This document shows positions 7,817 through 13,138 of a stretch of 13,138 nt of DNA, piece after piece. Source of the stretch: a bacterium. GTDB taxonomy: Bacteria; Auribacterota; UBA3054; B51-G9. The notes below the pieces were generated by a model. The model did not search any database, was not told where the DNA came from, and saw nothing but the letters and a program-made list of their open reading frames with translations. The stretch is taken from NCBI GenBank assembly GCA_029933535.1, contig JAOZNZ010000034.1, positions 1 through 13,138 on the forward strand, read 5' to 3'. Numbering within the stretch: the stretch's first letter is position 1; the number at the start of each line of letters is the position of its first letter. The position numbers were made by a program, and so were the translations under genes.

Positions 7817-10129
7817 ATGAAAGCGAAAAACATGAAAAGAACAGTATTAGCTTTAACTTTGACACTTTTAGTAAGCCAAATAGTTTCAGCGGATACTGTC
7901 GCTTATTGGCGGTTCGAAGACAGTACAAACGGAGTCAAAAACAGCTCTTATTTGGATTCTTCAGGTAATAACAGCACCATGACTTCATTCGGTTCAACCG
8001 GAACTAACGATATTCCGTTTGAAATTGTTCCCGTAACTAAAGCGACAAATGAACTTGCGTCATCTTATGTAGTAACTAATGCTGCTGCAGGAGAATACTT
8101 AAGTACGTCGGGAAGTGAGTGGATTGATACTAAGAATTTTGACGGTGCCGGCTGGACAATTGAAGCAATTGTTAAGTTTACCGATTATGGCACTAACTCA
8201 ATATCTGCAAGACCGGGAATCGTTTGTAAAGAAGCTGACTTGGGGCCTGACCGTTATCCGTATTTTAACCTTCAATTGGACCCCGGTTCGAAAACTATAA
8301 GGGTTATTACAGCAAGAGATGGCGACGGCAAAAGGCGTGTGATTTATGGAACTACCGTAATTGAATTGGGAAAATGGTACGCTATTGCAGTTACTTATGA
8401 CCGGGGTAATGAAGGCTCTGACAGAGAAGCTGAACTATATATTAAAGAAGAAACAGATGAGGATTATGAACGCGACGGCGGTACAAGCGGTCCATGGTCA
8501 AATATTAATCTTGATGGTGATACTCCCTGGACAATTGGCCGTGGATTCCGTGATGACCATGGTAAAGGTTATGTTAGCGGCACAATTGACGAAGTTCGCA
8601 TCAGCGATACTATACTTGATCCTTTGCAGTTTCTTGCTCATCCGATAAGCGAGGATCCAACAATACCGGACATAAAGAATGTTCAAACAGATCCATCGCA
8701 ATATGTTGATGAAAATGATATGGTAACGGTTTTAGCACAGATTTTTACTGAAAACGCGAACATAACTAACGCGTATCTTGAATACAGCGTTGATGGCGGA
8801 GGGTACATCGGCCCGGTTCAAATGACATCAACAGGCACACCCAGTGAATATTCCGGTGATATAACTAATCAGGTTCCCTGGTCGGAAATTTCTTATAGAA
8901 TAACAGCTTTAAATGACGCAGGCTTATCTTCAACTTCTACTGTTGTTTACAGCTACACAGTTTATGAAGATTTGGATTGGCAAGTTCTGACAATAACTGG
9001 CGATGCAGCTGAAGGCAATGACAATTTGACTTCTATGGCTGTCGCGCCGGATGACACAGCGGGATTTATTTACCAATCAGGTACTTCGAGCAATGCTATT
9101 TATGTAGAAGAATCTGAACTCGGTGTTTTGAAAGCTCCGGTTGCTATCTCCAGCGATGCGCAGGGATATTTTTCCGCTATAGAATTTGGAGCTGACAGCG
9201 AACCAAGAGCAACTTTAAGTTATGACTCAAATGAAGGCGGAGTTACTTATGTTCAACGAACAAATGGTTTATGGACATCTCCTATGGTTGTAGTATCTAA
9301 TTACTTTGTGGAATACAGACATGCACTTACTATTGCACCTGACCAAAAACCGAGTGTTCTCTGGTATGAAAGTGATGGTGGGCCTAACGGAGAATTGGTT
9401 AATATAACTGCTGCAGGCGATTCATTCTCTTCTGCGGAAATAACTGTACCACCTTTCCCGACATTGCCAAACGGAATGCGTAAACCGTTTGATATGATTG
9501 TCGGAAGTGACAGCTTGCGAAGAATCGTTATTTCAGGTCCGGGAAGTAGTGATGACCAAATTTGGTTAGGTATAGAAACTTCAATAGAATCCGGTGATTT
9601 TGACTGGGAACAAGTTGTTGTTTCAAACGCGTATGCCGACCAAATAGGTTTTATACTTGATGAAAACAATTACGTTTACATAGTTTGCAGAGACAAAAAT
9701 GAAGACCCAAGTACCGCAAGCGTTTTTGAAAACGCAAGTTCCAGCGGCAGCTCATGGACAAAACATCCCCTCGGAGAACAAGGGAATGATAATCGTGCCG
9801 CTATAGCAATTAATCCGATTGACGGTTCGGTTTGGGTAGCTCATAATTCCGGCATTGGCGGTAAATCTTGTTACCTTTGGAGCAACCGGTCGGGAGTTTG
9901 GAGAAAAGAGCAGCCTTTTGTATATAATACTACACTGCAAACGTACGCCGGATTTGATTTCACGAAGTGGGGAACTATGAAAGCAGCTTATAGCCCTTAC
10001 CAGGGGATTGGGACTTATAATTATGCGTACAGCACGAAGTTTGGTGTTCCGGAACCGTTTCTATTTACTATTTATCAATTATTATTTATAATATATTATT
10101 TAAAAATGAGGAAAAATTTTAAATTTTAA
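7817..10129 (+). CDS. Secreted LamG / Ig-like / seven-repeat beta-propeller protein with PEP-CTERM tail (A')
   Basis: This 770-residue paralogue of the product at 3255 is colinear with it throughout. A signal peptide (about 1-25, cleavage after VSA) is followed by LamG at about 27-272 (DTVAYWRFED to TIDEVRIS), an Ig-like region at about 283-383 and a propeller at about 385-742. The propeller has the same seven repeats, including LTSMAVAPDDTAGFIYQS, RHALTIAPDQKPSVLWYE and RAAIAINPIDGSVWVAHN. VPEP (744-747), a hydrophobic segment and basic KMRKNFK end the protein. The final 26 residues differ from the first copy at one position only (Thr for Ile), against extensive divergence elsewhere. It starts 43 bases after B and is followed after 73 bases by a second GH51 gene, so it forms the first half of the second duplication unit. 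Glycan binding at the cell surface is the likeliest role; the ligand is unknown. Confidence 0.88.
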   Translation: MKAKNMKRTVLALTLTLLVSQIVSADTVAYWRFEDSTNGVKNSSYLDSSGNNSTMTSFGSTGTNDIPFEIVPVTKATNELASSYVVTNAAAGEYLSTSGSEWIDTKNFDGAGWTIEAIVKFTDYGTNSISARPGIVCKEADLGPDRYPYFNLQLDPGSKTIRVITARDGDGKRRVIYGTTVIELGKWYAIAVTYDRGNEGSDREAELYIKEETDEDYERDGGTSGPWSNINLDGDTPWTIGRGFRDDHGKGYVSGTIDEVRISDTILDPLQFLAHPISEDPTIPDIKNVQTDPSQYVDENDMVTVLAQIFTENANITNAYLEYSVDGGGYIGPVQMTSTGTPSEYSGDITNQVPWSEISYRITALNDAGLSSTSTVVYSYTVYEDLDWQVLTITGDAAEGNDNLTSMAVAPDDTAGFIYQSGTSSNAIYVEESELGVLKAPVAISSDAQGYFSAIEFGADSEPRATLSYDSNEGGVTYVQRTNGLWTSPMVVVSNYFVEYRHALTIAPDQKPSVLWYESDGGPNGELVNITAAGDSFSSAEITVPPFPTLPNGMRKPFDMIVGSDSLRRIVISGPGSSDDQIWLGIETSIESGDFDWEQVVVSNAYADQIGFILDENNYVYIVCRDKNEDPSTASVFENASSSGSSWTKHPLGEQGNDNRAAIAINPIDGSVWVAHNSGIGGKSCYLWSNRSGVWRKEQPFVYNTTLQTYAGFDFTKWGTMKAAYSPYQGIGTYNYAYSTKFGVPEPFLFTIYQLLFIIYYLKMRKNFKF

Positions 10130-10175
10130 ATTTATTTTATCCCGATGTTTTTTGCTATAGGGATGAAATTAATTT
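10128..10175 (+). terminator. 16-bp imperfect hairpin at the stop codon of A', copy 2
   Basis: The arms, mismatch and 16-base loop are identical to those at 5608-5655, and again the stem begins in the stop codon. The loop as well as the stem is unchanged, so the comparison gives no covariation evidence for RNA folding. Confidence 0.5.
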
Positions 10176-10183
10176 TCTCCAAC

Positions 10184-10188
10184 AGGCG
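10184..10188 (+). promoter_or_regulatory. Weak, distant ribosome binding site of gene B'
   Basis: AGGCG lies 14 bases before the ATG at 10203, exactly as upstream of the first GH51 gene. Confidence 0.3.
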
Positions 10189-10202
10189 TAAAACAATCAA
10201 TT

Positions 10203-13136
10203 ATGAAAAAATTTCTTTCACTGATAATATTTCTTGCTTCATTGAATTCTTTTGCCGCAATATATAACGCAACAGTAGAAGTGAATCCACAAAATGAATC
10301 CTCCTGGAGAATAAACAAACTTGTTTTTGGAAGTTTTCTTGAAGAACATTGGGGAGATATGGCGCCGGGAATTTATGAGCAATATCTCGCTAATCCTTCT
10401 TTTGAAGAATGGCAGGAGCTTGATTCCGGAGGTAAAACCAGAATAGTTTTTACTGATGTTTTAGAAACGGCCGGCGTGGGTTATCCATGGGAAAAAGTAA
10501 ATGAGGAAACCGGCGTTTCTTACAATCTTACTACGAGCAATCCGTTTAATAGTGAGCAATGTCAACATATAGTTGTAAGTTCAGGAAAAACAGGCGGGGT
10601 TAAACAAAAACTCGCTCTGCCGGATTATCGAACGCTGAATTACCGATACAAACTTTTTATCAGAAAAACAGGAACTGTAACGGTTAAAATTAAATTGATG
10701 GATGTTAATGCAAGCATTTCAGGAAATGAGGTCTCCATTTCAGGAATAACAACTGAGTGGCAAAGCTTTGAAGGCGAATTAGCTCTCGATGAAAAATTTT
10801 CCTCTAAATTTAATTATAGATATGGTATTGGTGATTTAATTATTACAGTTGAAGGAGATGGGGAAGTGTGGATTGACCAGGTTAGCTTATTTCCAACCGA
10901 TTGCGTTGAAGAAATTTATAATCCGGAAGCTATAGCTAATGTAAAAAAATATAATGTCACTATGGCAAGATGGCCGGGTGGAAACTATACCAGCGGTTAT
11001 CATTGGAGAGACGGTATTGGATCTATAGATGAAAGGCCGACAAGGTTTAATCCCGCGTGGGGCGGACAGGCGGATAATCAATTTGGCTTGGATGAATTTT
11101 TGAGATTTTGCGAGTTAACCGGCATAACTCCAGTCATGGGTGTAGGATTTAATTTGCCGGAGATAGATGAATATGAAATCGCTGACTGGGTTGAGTATTG
11201 CAATGGCAATACCAATACGCCCATGGGACAGTTGCGCGCTCAGAACGGTCATGCGGAACCATATAATATAATCAATTGGGGAATTGGAAACGAAGTTTAC
11301 GGAAGTTATCAAATCGGGCATACAAATTCTATTGATTACGCAATCGGTTTAAGTGGAATAATTGCGGAAATGAAAAGCCGGGATCCTAATATTAAAGTCC
11401 TCGCATCGGCTTATGGATACCACAACACAGAAGGTGATCCGGGGAATCACTGGACAGATGAAATTCTTGAAACATCCGGCGAGAATTTTGACTTGATAGA
11501 TTCTCACGCTTACATCTATGGTCCCAATAATGTAACTCCCGAAGAAATACCGGAGCTTCAGAAAGCTTTTATGGGCTCCAGCGATAATTTTGGGAAATTT
11601 ATAGATTATTCACGTAACTTAATAATGTCCAGAACGAAAACCGAAAATGTTAAAATGGCGCTTCTTGAGTGGGGTGTTTTACCTTCTTCGTGGAATGGAT
11701 CTCCGCGCAGACAGACATTTGGCAATGCAATTATTGCGGCTACATATTATAATTCAATGATTAGAAACGGCGATTTAGTTCAGCAGGCCGCAGCGCATAA
11801 TTTCACTTATTATGTATCGCCTGTGAAGGCTCATTCCGAGCCGATCAATCCAAGAAGTTATATCGTAAAATTATATTCGGAAATGTCAAGTAATAAACTG
11901 ATACAAGTTGTTTCCACATCGCAAACTTATTCGGTAAACACATCATATCGGGGTATTGGTATTTTAACAGATGTTTACGAAATAGATAGCATTGGAACAA
12001 TTGATGATGACGGCAAAGTTCGTATTGCAATAGTGAACAGAAGCACTGAAAATGATTATAACATTGCGATTCATATCCAGGGCGACCAATTAAACTCGTT
12101 TGCGCGATTGGAAATGCTGACTTCCGAAATTCCATATCAAAGTTATTTATGGTCAAAGAGAGTAGAACCATTTAAAAGAACCGTTAGTCAAATTTGGCCA
12201 CAAAATAATTATTTCGATATTTTTGTCCCGAAAATGGGTCTCGCGTATATCACATTGCCGGGTACTGTGGAAACGATGCCGGATACACTGGCGTACTGGA
12301 GATTCGAAGAGGGAACAAATGGAACGGCGCATAATGGCGATAATGATAGCTGGTATATGGATTTTTCAGAGTACGGTAGTCATATGTCAACCTTAACTGC
12401 AAATTCCCGCCCCGTGGCCTCTGATGATACATCTTTTTTGATAGTTCCACGAACTTATCTGACAAACAATCTTGCGCTTCGCTGTGACGGAGTGGACGAT
12501 TATCTTTCGACAACAGGAAACGAGTGGATTGATAATTATGTTTTTAATGAAGGATGGACAATTGAAGCAACAGTTATGTTTCACAGTCTAAGCAGCGGCA
12601 CAGTAAGGCCAAGTATAATTTGTAAAGAAGGAAATCTTGGCGCTGATGGTTATCCTTATTTTAATCTTCAGTTGAATCCGGATGACGCGCATATTTGGGT
12701 CGTTACGGCAAGAAACTACAATGGCGACAAACGTATCATAAAAGGAAATACTACAACTATTGAAACAGGAAAATGGTATTCTATAGCTGTAACTTATGAT
12801 CGCAATAATGAAGGCACCGACAGAGAAGCTGAGTTGTATATTAAAGAAGAAAACGATGCTGTTTATGAACGCGAAGCAGGTACCAGCGGACCATGGTCAG
12901 GTATCGATCTGAATGGCTTCACCCCCTGGACAATCGGCAGCGGAATGCGGAATGGTGTTCGCAGAGGTTACCTTGATGGAATAGTTGACGAAGTACGAAT
13001 AAGCCGCAAACCACTTCCACCGCAAGATTTCCTTGTTTCGGTTATTCCGGAACCCTGTTTACTTATCATTTATTTAGGACTATGGATTATTTATTCCCGA
13101 CGCCCTTTGGGGCCGGGATCTCCGCTATCGCTATGA
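10203..13136 (+). CDS. GH51-type alpha-L-arabinofuranosidase fused to a LamG domain and PEP-CTERM tail (B')
   Basis: Residues 1-18 are a signal peptide. Residues about 19-685 are a full GH51 enzyme, by eye well over two-thirds identical to the product at 5683. It has GSFLEEH (43-49), a CBM4/9-like region ending GEVWIDQVSLFP, ARWPGGNYTSGYHW with Arg256 and Asn261, acid/base Glu364 in GNE and nucleophile Glu489 in LLEWG. Where the first copy stops after the shared VPKMG-AY segment, this one runs on through PGTVETMP into a LamG domain (about 694-945, DTLAYWRFEEG to IVDEVRIS) related to those of the A proteins. It has no propeller. IPEP (948-951), a hydrophobic segment and SRR form a PEP-CTERM tail, followed by an unusual PLGPGSPLSL extension. 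The enzyme should act on arabinofuranosyl side chains while held at the surface, with the LamG domain perhaps targeting it to glycan. The stop codon lies two bases from the right edge. Confidence 0.92.
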   Translation: MKKFLSLIIFLASLNSFAAIYNATVEVNPQNESSWRINKLVFGSFLEEHWGDMAPGIYEQYLANPSFEEWQELDSGGKTRIVFTDVLETAGVGYPWEKVNEETGVSYNLTTSNPFNSEQCQHIVVSSGKTGGVKQKLALPDYRTLNYRYKLFIRKTGTVTVKIKLMDVNASISGNEVSISGITTEWQSFEGELALDEKFSSKFNYRYGIGDLIITVEGDGEVWIDQVSLFPTDCVEEIYNPEAIANVKKYNVTMARWPGGNYTSGYHWRDGIGSIDERPTRFNPAWGGQADNQFGLDEFLRFCELTGITPVMGVGFNLPEIDEYEIADWVEYCNGNTNTPMGQLRAQNGHAEPYNIINWGIGNEVYGSYQIGHTNSIDYAIGLSGIIAEMKSRDPNIKVLASAYGYHNTEGDPGNHWTDEILETSGENFDLIDSHAYIYGPNNVTPEEIPELQKAFMGSSDNFGKFIDYSRNLIMSRTKTENVKMALLEWGVLPSSWNGSPRRQTFGNAIIAATYYNSMIRNGDLVQQAAAHNFTYYVSPVKAHSEPINPRSYIVKLYSEMSSNKLIQVVSTSQTYSVNTSYRGIGILTDVYEIDSIGTIDDDGKVRIAIVNRSTENDYNIAIHIQGDQLNSFARLEMLTSEIPYQSYLWSKRVEPFKRTVSQIWPQNNYFDIFVPKMGLAYITLPGTVETMPDTLAYWRFEEGTNGTAHNGDNDSWYMDFSEYGSHMSTLTANSRPVASDDTSFLIVPRTYLTNNLALRCDGVDDYLSTTGNEWIDNYVFNEGWTIEATVMFHSLSSGTVRPSIICKEGNLGADGYPYFNLQLNPDDAHIWVVTARNYNGDKRIIKGNTTTIETGKWYSIAVTYDRNNEGTDREAELYIKEENDAVYEREAGTSGPWSGIDLNGFTPWTIGSGMRNGVRRGYLDGIVDEVRISRKPLPPQDFLVSVIPEPCLLIIYLGLWIIYSRRPLGPGSPLSL
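13095..13118 (+). repeat. GC-rich hairpin inside the 3' end of B'
   Basis: Nested arms TCCC/GGGA (13095-13098 and 13115-13118) and GCCC/GGGC (13102-13105 and 13110-13113) surround a TTTG loop. The stretch is much richer in G and C than its AT-rich surroundings and is translated as the extension after the PEP-CTERM basic cluster. Like the AT-rich hairpin at 5608, it has arms starting CCCGA and ending GGGAT, 24 bases apart in both. Confidence 0.45.
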
Positions 13137-13138
13137 CA

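Larger units (their letters stand above)
10047..10213 (+). repeat. 167-base near-identical repeat, copy 2 (PEP-CTERM tail, A'-B' gap, start of B')
   Basis: This is the second copy of the tract at 5527-5693, at an offset of 4520 bases and with a single substitution (C at 10068). It ends 11 bases into the GH51 reading frame; beyond that the signal peptide codons begin to differ. Confidence 0.95.
7817..12270 (+). repeat. Segmental duplication, unit 2 (A' + catalytic part of B')
   Basis: This is the second copy of the A-B pair. Homology to B fades around 12270, just after the shared VPKMG segment. An A-type LamG segment (about 12282-13040) with its own PEP motif is then attached in frame, as if a third unit began there without a signal peptide and without the propeller. 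Confidence 0.88.

Noticed and set aside
9301..9669. Minus-strand 122-codon open frame opposite A'
   Set aside because: It is an antisense shadow; the sense frame encodes propeller repeats shared with A.
5527..10213. The 167-base repeats as ends of a composite transposon enclosing B and A'
   Set aside because: The copies are direct, not inverted. No transposase or target-site duplication is visible, and homology continues past both ends into the paralogous genes, so gene duplication explains them better.
3255..13136. Assembly artefact creating the duplication
   Set aside because: The two units differ at many coding positions throughout, so they are genuine paralogues. Only the 167-base block could be affected by local collapse.

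Overview
The window reads as one co-directional block of secreted or surface proteins from an AT-rich bacterium. Three proteins end in a PEP-CTERM-type tail (I/V-PEP, a hydrophobic segment, then basic residues). Two encoded families carry LamG-type concanavalin-like domains. The first gene combines a lamin-tail-like segment with a GspK/ComEA-like helix-hairpin-helix end. This combination suggests the PVC superphylum (Lentisphaerota or Kiritimatiellota-like). That assignment is inference from protein style; there is no rRNA or other marker gene here.

Layout, all on the + strand. (1) 2-3208 is the 3' part of a large gene with a lamin-tail-like segment and a C-terminal GspK-like helix-hairpin-helix region; its start lies beyond the left edge. 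(2) 3255-5609, called A here, encodes a secreted LamG + Ig-like + seven-repeat beta-propeller protein with a PEP-CTERM tail. (3) 5683-7773, B, encodes a secreted GH51-type alpha-L-arabinofuranosidase with no anchor. (4) 7817-10129, A', is a paralogue of A. (5) 10203-13136, B', is a paralogue of B with a LamG domain of the A type and a PEP-CTERM tail fused at its C-terminus. Gaps are 46, 73, 43 and 73 bases, so the genes are probably cotranscribed. No gap exceeds 300 bases, and I see no tRNA, rRNA, CRISPR array, transposase or regulator gene.

The main structure is a tandem duplication A-B-A'-B', with a third partial A-type segment at the end of B'. Coding parts of the two units have clearly diverged. 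However, a 167-base tract spanning the PEP-CTERM tail of A, the whole A-B gap and the first codons of B is identical in both copies except for one base. It contains a 16-bp imperfect hairpin beginning at the stop codon of A. This points to gene conversion, to a conserved RNA element, or to a dispersed sorting-tag cassette.

Working model (inference): the A proteins, held at the surface by their PEP-CTERM tails, bind polysaccharide. B is released as a soluble arabinofuranosidase, while B' is a tethered version that gained binding and anchoring parts from an A-type gene. Together they would attack arabinose-containing plant or algal glycans outside the cytoplasm.
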